DNA of 58,586 bases from Acidobacteriota bacterium (GTDB taxonomy: Bacteria > Acidobacteriota > Thermoanaerobaculia > Gp7-AA8 > JAHWKK01): positions 1 through 58,586 of the forward strand of contig JAHWKK010000024.1 of assembly GCA_019347945.1 (NCBI GenBank), written 5' to 3'. Both the position numbers and the translations under genes were made by a program. Numbering within the stretch: the stretch's first letter is position 1; every line of letters starts with the position of its first letter. Positions 7,517 to 17,556 of this stretch are shown here, one piece after another. The notes beneath the pieces are model-generated. The model saw nothing but the letters and a program-made list of their open reading frames with translations, searched no databases and had not been told where the DNA came from.

Positions 7517-8371
7517 TCATGTTCCTGAATGACCCTCCGGGGAGTGTGGCCGAGCTCGGAGCTGCGCCACGATTAGATCCTGATAGCTGACAGTGTCCGG
7601 CGTGCAGTCCCAGGCGCCGTCGCGGATCTCGAATCGAGCGAATCGGCCGCGTATCGTCGCTTCGAGAGTATCGCGATGCACGCCGATGGCGGATTCCGGT
7701 ACCCGGTCATTGGTCGAACGATGGCTGTCGTCTAGCCGGTAGCGAAATTGGGGGGCGTTCGGGCAGGACTTCGCCTTCTCGATTCGGTCTTCCGTCAGCA
7801 GGTAGTGCGTCATGACCAGCCGGCCCCCCGGTCGAAGGACTCGTCGAATCTCGTCGAGACATGCGATGGCATCGTGCGGTCTGAGATGGGTGAAGAGGCT
7901 GAATGCGAGAACGACGTCGACCGATTCGTCGAGAACGGGAATCGAGAACGACTCAGAATTGCCAGTAGCGTCGGGATGGTAGTACGCATTCGGAACATCC
8001 AGGTGGAAGAAGTCGAATCGCGGATTGATGGCTCCGATCGAGCTGCGGCACCATCGGATGGCTTCCGAATCTACGTCGACACCGAGGTAGCTACCATCGG
8101 TGATGATCCGGGCGAGAGGGATCGTGGCCCGTCCCCAGCCGCATCCCCAGTCGACAACGTGGCTTCCTGAATCGACCTCGCCGAAACGCACCGCAAGATC
8201 GGCGAGCTTCCGGCCTACCGGCTCGAAATCTCCAGCTCCGACGATGGCTCTCTTTCGACGAGGAGGCAGTCCGTACTCGGGGCGCGCACGAAACAGGTCT
8301 GCCGCGTCAGAGAACCACGCTCTTCCGTAAAGCCGAAGCCATCGAATACGGTCGCGTATCCGGCTGATCAT
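7517..8371 (-). CDS. Class I SAM-dependent methyltransferase
   Basis: A 284-residue protein with a Methyltransf_11/25-type core. Motif I is VVDWGCGWGRATIPLA, followed by YLGVDVDSEAIRWC with the acidic residue that binds the SAM ribose, and the post-II segment VDVVLAFSLFTHL. LDEIRRVLRPGGRLVMTHY matches motif III. The N-terminal 60 residues are basic and likely a substrate or lid region. The gene begins 10 nt after the oligopeptidase B stop on the same strand, so co-transcription is likely. The substrate is not predictable from sequence. Confidence 0.85.
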   Translation of the reverse strand: MISRIRDRIRWLRLYGRAWFSDAADLFRARPEYGLPPRRKRAIVGAGDFEPVGRKLADLAVRFGEVDSGSHVVDWGCGWGRATIPLARIITDGSYLGVDVDSEAIRWCRSSIGAINPRFDFFHLDVPNAYYHPDATGNSESFSIPVLDESVDVVLAFSLFTHLRPHDAIACLDEIRRVLRPGGRLVMTHYLLTEDRIEKAKSCPNAPQFRYRLDDSHRSTNDRVPESAIGVHRDTLEATIRGRFARFEIRDGAWDCTPDTVSYQDLIVAQLRARPHSPEGHSGT

Positions 8372-8381
8372 GCCGAACCTC

Positions 8382-10478
8382 TCACGCCAGACCGGCCTGA
8401 TCGAGGAGGAACGCGTACATCAGCGCCGTTTCGCGATGACGCCTGAAGCGTCCCGTCGTGCCGCTGTGCCCCGCCTCCATGTTCGTGTGAAGGAGCACGT
8501 CGTTCTCGTCCGTCTTCAGATCTCGCAATCGAAGCACCCACTTGGTGGGCTCCCAGAACTGCACCTGCGAGTCGTGCAGGCCCGACATCACCAGCATTGC
8601 CGGATAGTCCTGCGGCCGGACGTTGTCGTACGGCGAGTAGGAGAGGATGTAGTCGAAGAAGGCTCGCTCGTTCGGATTTCCCCACTCGTCGTACTCGCCC
8701 GTGGTCAGCGGAATCGACGGATCGAGCATCGTCGTCACGACGTCGACGAACGGTACCGAAGCGACCGCTCCCTTCCAGAGATCAGGCCGCATGTTGACGA
8801 CTGCACCGACCAGAAGCCCCCCGGCGCTGCCGCCGAAGGCGAACAGCCGCTCCGGATCGGCCCACCTCTCCGCGACGAGAAACTCGGCAACGTCGATGAA
8901 GTCGGTGAAGGTGTTCTTCTTCGAGAGCAGCTTTCCCGACTCATACCATTCGCGGCCGAGCTCTTGCCCTCCTCGTATGTGCGCGATCGCATAGACGAAC
9001 CCGCGATCGACGAGGCTCAGCCGCGGCGAGGCGAAGTCGGGGTCCATCGAAAGCCCGTACGAGCCGTAGCCGTACAGAAGCAGCGGGTTCGTACCGTCCG
9101 GCTCGACCCCTTCACGGTAGAGGATCGAGACCGGAATCCGCGTGCCGTCGCGCGCGGTCGCCCAGAGCCTTTCGGTCGCGTAGCGGTTGCAGTCGAATCC
9201 GCCACCCACCTCGTCGCGTTTCAGCAGCGTCTTCGTCCGCGCGTTCATGTCCCACTCGTAGACCGACCATGGAGTCGTCATCGAGCTGTAGTTGAATCGC
9301 AGGTTTTCGGTGTCGAGCTCGGGATTCTCTCCGAGGAAGGCGACGTAGGCCGGCTCGTCGAGCTCGATCTCGTGATCCTGGTCGCCCTCCCAGCGGCGAA
9401 CGCGAAGCCGCGTCAGCCCGGCGGTCCGCTCGGCGATCACCAGATGATCGCGGAAAACCTCGATGTCCTCGACGAGCGTCTCGTCGCGATGGGGGATCAC
9501 TTCGACCCAGTTCTCCCGGCCGGGCGCCGCGACGGGTGCCTTCATCACCCGGAAGTTTCGCGCATCCCAGTTTGTGCGGATGTAGAAATGATCCCCGAAG
9601 TGCTCGACTGAATACTCGTGGCCGCGATCGCGCGGCTCGAGAATCCGGAGCGGTCCCGTCGGATTGCTCGCATCGAGATAGCGGTATTCGTCGGTCAGGG
9701 TCTGCGAAGAGCCGATGACGATGAAGCTTCGCGAGCGCGTCGTGAAGACGAAGGTCGAGAAGGTCTCGTCGGTCTCCTCGTACACGAGAAGGTCTTCTGC
9801 GGCGTCCGTACCGAGGGTGTGGCGGTAGATTCGATCCCACCGGAGCGTGTCGGGATTCTGCCGGCTGTAGAAGAGGGACCGGTTGTCGGTGGCCCACGCG
9901 ATGTTGCCGGTGGTGGCGGGGATCACCTCGTCGAGAAATTCGCCGGTCTCGAGATTCCGGAAACGAATCTCGTAGAAGCGTCGGCCGACAGTGTCCACAG
10001 CGAAGGCGAGGGTGTCGTTCCCGGAGCTGACCGCGAGCGCTCCGACCGAATAGTACTCGTGGCCGGCAGCCAGCACGTTGACGTCGAGCATGACCTGTTC
10101 GGGCGCATCGGGCAAATCGAGGCGCCGGAGGTGGACCGGATACTCGCGTCCCGTTTCGAATCGGTGGTGGTACCAGTAGCCGTTGAGCCGCCAGGGTACT
10201 GACTGGTCCTGCTGGGGGATGCGCGCCACGATCTCGTCGAAGATCGTCTGCTGGAGATCCTCGGTGTGGCGGAGCTTTTCCTTCGTGTAGGCATTTTCCG
10301 CATGGAGGTGGGCGATGACGGCCGGATCGTCGCGATCGCGCAGCCAGTAGTAGTCATCCGCTCGGACGGAATCGTGTATTTCGAGCCGGTGAGAACGCTT
10401 ATCGGGTCTCGGCGGGGCCGGGATTGGAAGTGTTTCGGTCGCTTGATTCAAACTCGGCGTCGTACCTTTCGGGTTCAT
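8382..10478 (-). CDS. ptrB: Oligopeptidase B (S9A serine peptidase)
   Basis: A 698-residue prolyl-oligopeptidase-family enzyme that cleaves short peptides after basic residues. The N-terminal part (to about 410) is the seven-bladed propeller, starting with the conserved RADDYYWLRDR. The C-terminal alpha/beta-hydrolase domain has the nucleophile in FAFGGSAGGLLVGAV, the Asp in SGLHDSQVQFWEP and the His in EAGHSG. YGYGSYGLSMDPDF is also diagnostic. No signal peptide is apparent, so it is cytoplasmic. The ATG at 10478 lies inside the upstream lipoprotein gene (80-nt overlap); the only other early in-frame start is TTG at about 10451, which would still overlap. Confidence 0.95.
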   Translation of the reverse strand: MNPKGTTPSLNQATETLPIPAPPRPDKRSHRLEIHDSVRADDYYWLRDRDDPAVIAHLHAENAYTKEKLRHTEDLQQTIFDEIVARIPQQDQSVPWRLNGYWYHHRFETGREYPVHLRRLDLPDAPEQVMLDVNVLAAGHEYYSVGALAVSSGNDTLAFAVDTVGRRFYEIRFRNLETGEFLDEVIPATTGNIAWATDNRSLFYSRQNPDTLRWDRIYRHTLGTDAAEDLLVYEETDETFSTFVFTTRSRSFIVIGSSQTLTDEYRYLDASNPTGPLRILEPRDRGHEYSVEHFGDHFYIRTNWDARNFRVMKAPVAAPGRENWVEVIPHRDETLVEDIEVFRDHLVIAERTAGLTRLRVRRWEGDQDHEIELDEPAYVAFLGENPELDTENLRFNYSSMTTPWSVYEWDMNARTKTLLKRDEVGGGFDCNRYATERLWATARDGTRIPVSILYREGVEPDGTNPLLLYGYGSYGLSMDPDFASPRLSLVDRGFVYAIAHIRGGQELGREWYESGKLLSKKNTFTDFIDVAEFLVAERWADPERLFAFGGSAGGLLVGAVVNMRPDLWKGAVASVPFVDVVTTMLDPSIPLTTGEYDEWGNPNERAFFDYILSYSPYDNVRPQDYPAMLVMSGLHDSQVQFWEPTKWVLRLRDLKTDENDVLLHTNMEAGHSGTTGRFRRHRETALMYAFLLDQAGLA

Positions 10479-10644
10479 CGATGTCGATACTCGTCACCGG
10501 CGGCGGCTCCGAGACTTCGGGGTTGATGATCGTCGTCTGGCCATCCACGGCCACCCGCATCCCCTCGGCATCCGTGGCGGTGATGCAACCGGTCAGGAGG
10601 ACCAGCACCAACGCTGCACCCAATGTGGTTCCGAAACTCTTCAT
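10399..10644 (-). CDS. Small lipoprotein
   Basis: An 81-residue protein with a clear lipoprotein signal: MKS, a hydrophobic run AALVLVLLTG and then Cys19 of the lipobox LTGC. The mature part is short, acidic and proline-rich (VSEPPPVTSIDIDEPERYD), with no recognised domain. AAGGAG 7 nt before ATG 10644 is a good ribosome binding site. It overlaps the oligopeptidase B start by 80 nt in another frame, a larger overlap than elsewhere in the window. Function unknown. Confidence 0.75.
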   Translation of the reverse strand: MKSFGTTLGAALVLVLLTGCITATDAEGMRVAVDGQTTIINPEVSEPPPVTSIDIDEPERYDAEFESSDRNTSNPGPAETR

Positions 10645-10808
10645 TCCCGTACTCCTTCCGTCTCTTCCGGAAAAGTCTACGCAACAACAGGGCCCGGGTT
10701 TCGTCGAAACCCGCTTCCAGAAGGTAGAATCACGCGCGTTCTCGACACCGAGACGAAACCTGAAGGCGGCTGCGTCGTATCAGGCGTTGACGAGGAGGTT
10801 ATCACCCG

Positions 10809-12443
10809 ATGAAGACGAGGATCATTGCGATCGCGCTGACGATGGTGTCGGCGGCGGCCGCCGGACAGGCCCAGGAGATACCGGAACCATCGGGGGAGGG
10901 CCCCGCGATCCAGCTTTCGCTCGACGAGGCAATCAGCCGGGCCGCCCGGGCGAATCTGGGAGTCCAGATCCAGGATTTCCAGTACATGGAAGCCCGGCAG
11001 CGACTGAAAGGATCGGAAGGTCCGTTCGACTGGTTCACGACTGCTCTGGTTCAGACGAGTACGGACGAAACGATTCCTCAGTCCGAATTCGACGCCTCCC
11101 TCGAAGAGCAGGATCTTTTGCGTCTCGGAGTGTCGCAACTGCTCCCGACGGGTGGAAGTTACAACGTGGGATTCACGACTGTCGAACGATCGACCAACAG
11201 CCGGTTCTCACGGTTCGATCCGGTCTTTTTCAGCGGGCTCGACTTCAACTTCACACAACCGCTGTTTCGTGATTTCGGGGTCGACGTCACGACGCGCAAT
11301 ATCCGCATCGCCCGGAACAACCTCGGCATCAGCCGCGAGGAGTTTCGGAGGGCGATGATCGAGACCGTTCTGAGCGTGGAGCAGGCTTACTACGATCTGA
11401 TCTTCGCCAGACAGAATCTCGAAGTCCGGCGTCAGTCGCTCGGGCTCGCTCGTGACCAGGAGCGGATTACCCAGATCCGGATCGACGTCGGGGCCTCGGC
11501 TCCGCTCGACATCCTGCAGCCTAGGGTTGCCGTCGCCACCCGGCAGGAGGAGATCATCGTCGCCGAGGCCTCCGTTCGTGATGCCGAGGACCGGTTGCGG
11601 ACCCTGATGAACCTGCCGGCCGACCAGTGGGCCAGCGAGATCATCCCCACCGAGGAGCTCGAAGTTCACGACGTCGATCTCGATACGGTCAGCGCAGTCG
11701 CTCTCGCCTGGGAGCTCAGGCCGGAGGTGCGGCAGTCCGAGCTGCAGACCGCGAGCAGCGAGATCGGATATCGATTCGCCCGGAATCAGGTATTGCCGCA
11801 GGTCGACCTTCAGATCGACTACGGACTCACCGGCGTGTCGGGTACCGAGCTCGAACGCGATCCCGTTACCGGAGAGGTCATCAACAGGCTTCCCGGCGGA
11901 GGGCTCGGAGATGCCGTGGACCAGGTACTCGGATTCGATCTTCCCGGGTGGACCGTGGGGGTGAACTTCGCGATGCCGGTCCGGAACATCGGAGCTCGGG
12001 CGGAAGCGCGACGGGCCGAGCTGGAAATGCGAAGACTCGCTCAGTCGGAGGAGCAGCTGCGGCAGGACATCGCGGTCGAGGTGAGACAGGCTCTTCGCGA
12101 CATCGAGCGCTTCGAGAGGCAGATCGAGGCGGCGCGTGCGGCCCGGGAAGCGGCCGAGCAGAACGTCGATGCCGAAAGGAAGCGCTTCGACAACGGCATG
12201 ACGACGAACTTCAACGTCCTCGAGGTCCAGCAGGAGCTCGCCGATGCGCGCAGTCGCGAGATCGCCGCGCAGGTGAACTTCCAGAAGGCAGTCTCGTTTT
12301 TCCATCGCTCCGTGGGTAATCTGCTCCAGTATCATGGGATCGAAGTCGATGAGCCCGAACTGGAAAAGGCACCGTTCTCGAGCTGGCAGCGGGTGAAGAT
12401 GCTCAATTACGGATTCTGGTCAGACGACTTCCAGGACGAGTAA
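10809..12443 (+). CDS. tolC: TolC-family outer membrane efflux protein
   Basis: A 544-residue outer-membrane channel. A signal peptide (MKTRIIAIALTMVSAAAAGQA) is followed by two OEP repeats with long amphipathic coiled-coil helices, for example about residues 180-270 (VLSVEQAYYDLIFARQNLEV) and 395-500 (AEARRAELEMRRLAQSEEQL). The LRPEVRQSELQ and LEVQQELADARS stretches are typical of the family. GAGGAGG ends 9 nt before the ATG. It heads an operon with a YIP1 protein, an adaptor and a MacB-type ABC transporter, so it is the exit duct of that pump. The substrate is unknown. Confidence 0.92.
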   Translation: MKTRIIAIALTMVSAAAAGQAQEIPEPSGEGPAIQLSLDEAISRAARANLGVQIQDFQYMEARQRLKGSEGPFDWFTTALVQTSTDETIPQSEFDASLEEQDLLRLGVSQLLPTGGSYNVGFTTVERSTNSRFSRFDPVFFSGLDFNFTQPLFRDFGVDVTTRNIRIARNNLGISREEFRRAMIETVLSVEQAYYDLIFARQNLEVRRQSLGLARDQERITQIRIDVGASAPLDILQPRVAVATRQEEIIVAEASVRDAEDRLRTLMNLPADQWASEIIPTEELEVHDVDLDTVSAVALAWELRPEVRQSELQTASSEIGYRFARNQVLPQVDLQIDYGLTGVSGTELERDPVTGEVINRLPGGGLGDAVDQVLGFDLPGWTVGVNFAMPVRNIGARAEARRAELEMRRLAQSEEQLRQDIAVEVRQALRDIERFERQIEAARAAREAAEQNVDAERKRFDNGMTTNFNVLEVQQELADARSREIAAQVNFQKAVSFFHRSVGNLLQYHGIEVDEPELEKAPFSSWQRVKMLNYGFWSDDFQDE

Positions 12444-12467
12444 GATCCTGACCGCTGGAGGCACCCC

Positions 12468-13283
12468 ATGAATTCGGATGACCCGAAAATCCGTGAGAAC
12501 GAGTCCGTTTCTCGACCCGACGCCGATGCAGGTGGGGCGGTCGAGGACGATATTCAACCCCGCTCGACACCGGTGGCCGATGCGGCCCGCGTCGGAACGG
12601 TGCTGTACGAGCCGGAGGCGACGTTCGAGAGCGTCCGGCAGAAGCCCGACTGGCTGATTCCGCTGCTGCTGCTCATCGGTATCGCGCTGCTGTTCAACTT
12701 CCTCGTCCAGCCCAAAATCGACATGGGACCGTATTTCGAGGACCTGACCGACCGGATGGCCGATCGGATCGGGATGACGGAGGAGCAGCGGCGGGCGCAG
12801 CTGGACCAGATGCTGGAGCGCGCCAGCGGCGGACAGAACATATTGATCGTCCTCTTCTCCGTGCCGGCCGTTCTGGCGATCGTCAGTCTGATCCTCTGGG
12901 GCTCGATGAGAGCCGCAGGGGGGAGCACGTCGTTCATGCAGACCTTCTCGGTGACTCTCTACAGCTGGATGCCGCAGCTGATCAAATCGCTGGTCCTGAT
13001 GGCTCTGATGATTCCGAGAAGCTCGGTCGACATGCGACTCATGGGGACGATCCTGAAATCGCATCCCGGCGCCTTCGTCGATCCGATCACCTCTCCGGTT
13101 CTCAGCTCCGCGCTCTCGTGGTTCGAGATCTTCAACATCTGGACGATCGTCCTGCTGGTGATCGGGCTGTCGGTCATCAACCGTTTCTCCAAAGCCAAAG
13201 TGGGAGTATTCGTCGTGCTGCTCTATCTCATCGCGGCGGCCATCGGAGTCGGGCTGGTCATCCTTCAGCAGAAATTCATGTGA
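12468..13283 (+). CDS. YIP1-family integral membrane protein
   Basis: 271 residues: an acidic, disordered N-terminus of about 45, then a five-helix membrane domain. Hydrophobic segments fall near residues 62-80, 125-145, 165-185, 215-240 and 247-267. The pattern VLYEPEATFESVRQKPDWLIP before the first helix is characteristic of bacterial YIP1 domain proteins. The role is unknown. It lies 24 nt after tolC, and its stop overlaps the adaptor start (TGATG), so it belongs to the efflux operon, where it could help assemble or regulate the pump; that role is inference. Confidence 0.85.
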   Translation: MNSDDPKIRENESVSRPDADAGGAVEDDIQPRSTPVADAARVGTVLYEPEATFESVRQKPDWLIPLLLLIGIALLFNFLVQPKIDMGPYFEDLTDRMADRIGMTEEQRRAQLDQMLERASGGQNILIVLFSVPAVLAIVSLILWGSMRAAGGSTSFMQTFSVTLYSWMPQLIKSLVLMALMIPRSSVDMRLMGTILKSHPGAFVDPITSPVLSSALSWFEIFNIWTIVLLVIGLSVINRFSKAKVGVFVVLLYLIAAAIGVGLVILQQKFM

Positions 13284-14557
13284 TGAGTGTTACTGCCCCT
13301 CCAGGAGAGTCCGGTCCGCGCAGGAAAAAACCGAAAGTCATCGCGGTCATCGGCGGGCTCGCACTGCTGGCCGTTATCGTGATCGCGAGCCTGATGGGCG
13401 ATCGCGAGCATGGTGAGAAGGTCTACGCGACGACCGCCGAAACGGGTGAGATCGAATCGGTCGTCTCCGCGACGGGCGCCATCGACCCGAAGGTGAAGCT
13501 GAACATCAGCGCCCACGTCATCGGGAAGATCGAGAAGCTCTACTTCAACGAGGGGGACTGGGTCGAGAAGGGGCAGAAGCTGGTCGAGCTCGAGAGGGTC
13601 GCGATCGAGGCGGTTCGCGACCGCACCTCCGCCCAGCTCCGAAACGCGCAGATCGAGGTACGGCGGGCACAGGTCAACCTCGACCAGAGGAAGCTCGAGC
13701 TCGACAGGGCCCGGCAACTTCACAAGGAGGGTGTGCTCACCGAGGAGGCGTACGAGCGAGCGCGACTCGACTACGAGAATGCGGCAGCGGCGGTGGCTTC
13801 GGCGAATGAAGGGGTCCGGCAGGCGCAGGCCGCACTCGATTCAGCGCAGGACGACCTGAACCGGACCACGCTCGTCGCCCCCATCTCCGGCCGTGTCGTT
13901 TCGCTGAATGCACGGGAGGGAGAGGTCGTCGTCACGGGAACCATGAACAATCCCGGGTCGGTGATCGCCACGATCGCCGATCTCTCCGATATTCTCGTCG
14001 AGGCCCTCGTCTCCGAGACGGAAGTCGTCGAGGTCAGCCTCGGACAGCGCGCCCGCGTCGAGGTCGATGCGATTCGCGACCATACCTACGAAGGGCAGGT
14101 CGCCGAGATCGGAAGCTCGGCCGAAGCTTCCGCCGCCGCCGGCGCCGGACTCCGCTTCTTCAACGTCAAAGTGCTGCTGAACGAGCAGGACGACCGCCTC
14201 CGGCCGGGAATGACGGCAAACGTCGAGATCGTGACCAACAGCGTGAGCGGTTCGATCCGGATTCCGGTGCAGAGCGTGGTGGAACGAGGGCCCGCTGGGG
14301 AACCGATCGCCAGCGGATCGCCGACCGACGAGCGGATCTCGATGGTGCCCGTCGTCGTCGATGGCGTGATCGAGCTCAAAGAGGTCGAGACCGGAATCAG
14401 CGATGCCACTCACGTCCAGATCGTTTCGGGAATCGATCAGGGAGATCTGGTGGTGACCGGACCCTTCCGGACTCTGCGTACGCTCCGATCGGGTGATCGT
14501 GTCGTCGTGACTGCCGAGAGCTCCGACGAGGACGACGGCGAAAGCGAGGACGCGTGA
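13283..14557 (+). CDS. macA: MacA-like periplasmic adaptor (membrane fusion protein)
   Basis: A 424-residue HlyD/MacA-type adaptor that links an inner-membrane ABC transporter to TolC. One N-terminal membrane helix ([20 protein letters not shown]) anchors it. Then come the barrel-sandwich halves (about 60-95 and 185-215, the latter [22 protein letters not shown]) around a long coiled-coil hairpin (about 100-190). The [10 protein letters not shown] motif marks the beta-barrel region. An Asp/Glu-rich tail is unusual. ATG 13283 is favoured over upstream in-frame codons because the longer frame would run far back into the YIP1 gene. The stop overlaps the next start by 4 nt. Confidence 0.92.
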   Translation: MSVTAPPGESGPRRKKPKVIAVIGGLALLAVIVIASLMGDREHGEKVYATTAETGEIESVVSATGAIDPKVKLNISAHVIGKIEKLYFNEGDWVEKGQKLVELERVAIEAVRDRTSAQLRNAQIEVRRAQVNLDQRKLELDRARQLHKEGVLTEEAYERARLDYENAAAAVASANEGVRQAQAALDSAQDDLNRTTLVAPISGRVVSLNAREGEVVVTGTMNNPGSVIATIADLSDILVEALVSETEVVEVSLGQRARVEVDAIRDHTYEGQVAEIGSSAEASAAAGAGLRFFNVKVLLNEQDDRLRPGMTANVEIVTNSVSGSIRIPVQSVVERGPAGEPIASGSPTDERISMVPVVVDGVIELKEVETGISDATHVQIVSGIDQGDLVVTGPFRTLRTLRSGDRVVVTAESSDEDDGESEDA

Positions 14558-15231
14558 GCGAGCTGATATCGATGCGGGGCGTTACGCGCGTCTATGATCT
14601 CGGGCCGCAGAAAATCTACGCGCTCAACGGCGTGGACGTCGAGATCGGGCACGGGGAGTATGTTGCGGTCATGGGACCATCCGGGTCGGGGAAATCGACG
14701 TTCATGAACCTCGTCGGCTGCCTCGATACCCCGACCGAGGGCTCCTATCATCTGGACGGAGTTCCGGTGCAGAGCATGACGGACGACCAGCTTGCGGAGA
14801 TTCGCAACCGGAAGATCGGATTCGTGTTCCAGACCTTCAATCTCCTCTCGAGAACTTCGGCACTCGCGAATGTCGAGCTGCCCCTGATCTACTCCAAGGT
14901 CTCGAAAGCCGAGCGCCACGAGCGCGCGATGGAAGCACTTCGGCGGGTCGGGCTCGAGGATCGTGTCAATCATCAGCCGAACGAGCTTTCGGGGGGGCAA
15001 CGCCAGCGTGTCGCCGTCGCACGCGCTCTGGTCAATAAGCCCTCGCTCCTGCTCGCCGACGAGCCGACCGGTAACCTCGACTCGAAGACCGGCCGGGAGA
15101 TCCTCGATCTCTTCAGGGATCTCCACGAGGCCGGCAACTCGATCATCCTGGTCACGCACGAAGATGACGTCGCACAGGAAGCGAAACGCGTGATTCGAAT
15201 CCGGGACGGGAAGGTCGAGAGCCAGGGCTGA
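14554..15231 (+). CDS. MacB/LolD-type ABC transporter ATP-binding protein
   Basis: A 225-residue ATPase. Walker A is [10 protein letters not shown] (about 43-52), Q-loop [20 protein letters not shown], signature [17 protein letters not shown], Walker [14 protein letters not shown], and H-loop LVTHEDD. The 'QTFNLL...NVELPL' wording places it in the MacB/LolD/FtsE class, which powers mechanotransmission rather than classical substrate import. It starts at GTG 14554, overlapping the adaptor stop, and is followed 3 nt later by its permease. Unlike E. coli MacB, the ATPase and permease are separate proteins. Confidence 0.95.
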   Translation: MSELISMRGVTRVYDLGPQKIYALNGVDVEIGHGEYVAVMGPSGSGKSTFMNLVGCLDTPTEGSYHLDGVPVQSMTDDQLAEIRNRKIGFVFQTFNLLSRTSALANVELPLIYSKVSKAERHERAMEALRRVGLEDRVNHQPNELSGGQRQRVAVARALVNKPSLLLADEPTGNLDSKTGREILDLFRDLHEAGNSIILVTHEDDVAQEAKRVIRIRDGKVESQG

Positions 15232-15234
15232 GCC

Positions 15235-16458
<1,224 letters not shown>

Positions 16459-16462
16459 AGCA

Positions 16463-17476
16463 TCAGCGCAGATCGACCACGATCCGCTTGTGATCCGAGA
16501 TTTGCGACGATTCGAGCCGGGTCCGGCACGGCTCGAGGCCTCGTATCCAGACGTGATCGAGCGCCATCACCGGCACCGGCACAGGCCAGGTCGAACGGTT
16601 CCCGGTACCGGCCACGTCGAAGGCATGCTCCAAGCCGGCATCTTCGAAGCGGTCGAACAGCACCGAGTCGCGCGGCAGATTGAAGTCACCCATGATCACG
16701 ACCGGTTCATCCGGCGCTTTCGCCTCTGCGAGGAGTGAATCGATCACAGGCGCTCTCGACAGCAGAGGGTTCGCGTCGACGTCGGCGAGCAGCACCCGGA
16801 CCACTCCTCGTGAAGTGGCGACGTGCACAGCGGCGAACTGCGTCTTTTCCGCGATCTCGTTCCACCCGATGAGGCGGATCGGGTGCTTAGCGGCGACGAT
16901 CATCCCCTCCGGAAGCACGCGGATCTCCCATCCCGGGAGCAGATCCCTCCACGTCGCCCGGAAGGTTTCCCCGAGCCGCACCGCCTCGTTGTACGACCGC
17001 CGGCGGTTCGTCCCCACTTGCGTCGTACCCTCCACGATTCCGATGATGTCCGGTCTCGCCGCGAGGATCTCGGCGACGCGCGGCGTGATTTCCGTTGGCG
17101 ATCCGGGACGTGCGACGTTCCAGAAGACGACTCTCAGGCTCTCTTCCGCCCCGCATTCAGGCAGGTCCGTTCTGATGAAATCCGACCGAAACCAGAGGAC
17201 GGCGAACATCACCGAGGCGAGCCCGCACGCGATCCCGAGAGAAATGCGGTTCTGACCGATCCACCACGCCGCGAGAATCATCATCAGGAGTGCGAGCACC
17301 GGTCGGGGGAGCGCGTACCAGATCGTTCGGAAGAGCGGAAAACGGTCCAGCAGAAAGAAATGAGCGATGACGGCGAAGAACGCGACGAGAGTCACGAGCA
17401 CGCTCGCCCGATAGACCCATCGTTCCGCGGCTCCGGCTAAACGGAGGAAACGATCGTGACCGGTTTCGGCTTTCAC
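16463..17476 (-). CDS. Membrane-anchored endonuclease/exonuclease/phosphatase-family protein
   Basis: 337 residues. Three N-terminal hydrophobic helices (about 22-45, 55-75, 80-97) precede an EEP catalytic domain (about 110-337). Visible EEP motifs are FWNVARPG, IVEG (the metal-binding Glu), GDFNLPRDS (catalytic Asp and Asn) and SSQISDHKRI (C-terminal Asp-His). ALDHVWI precedes the last. The domain faces the periplasm if the helices are arranged as usual for such proteins. The substrate could be a phosphodiester, phospholipid or nucleic acid and cannot be told from sequence. The GTG start lacks a Shine-Dalgarno sequence but has GATAAT 8 nt upstream. Confidence 0.85.
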   Translation of the reverse strand: MKAETGHDRFLRLAGAAERWVYRASVLVTLVAFFAVIAHFFLLDRFPLFRTIWYALPRPVLALLMMILAAWWIGQNRISLGIACGLASVMFAVLWFRSDFIRTDLPECGAEESLRVVFWNVARPGSPTEITPRVAEILAARPDIIGIVEGTTQVGTNRRRSYNEAVRLGETFRATWRDLLPGWEIRVLPEGMIVAAKHPIRLIGWNEIAEKTQFAAVHVATSRGVVRVLLADVDANPLLSRAPVIDSLLAEAKAPDEPVVIMGDFNLPRDSVLFDRFEDAGLEHAFDVAGTGNRSTWPVPVPVMALDHVWIRGLEPCRTRLESSQISDHKRIVVDLR

Positions 17477-17484
17477 GGTCGTGG

Positions 17485-17490
17485 ATTATC
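17485..17490 (-). promoter_or_regulatory. Putative -10 (GATAAT) near the start of the EEP gene
   Basis: Minus-strand GATAAT lies 8 nt before the GTG start at 17476, and no Shine-Dalgarno sequence is present. It is the weakest-matching member (first base G) of the leaderless pattern in this window. Confidence 0.35.
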
Positions 17491-17556
17491 CCTTTTTGCG
17501 GACGAGCCGGCTTGCCATGGCAGGGAACTTGTTGAGCGAGAAACGCGGAGGTCCTC

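Noticed and set aside
8370-9611. Plus-strand frame of 413 residues over ptrB
   Set aside because: Antisense of a well-supported oligopeptidase B; its composition is Arg/Val/His-rich without domains.
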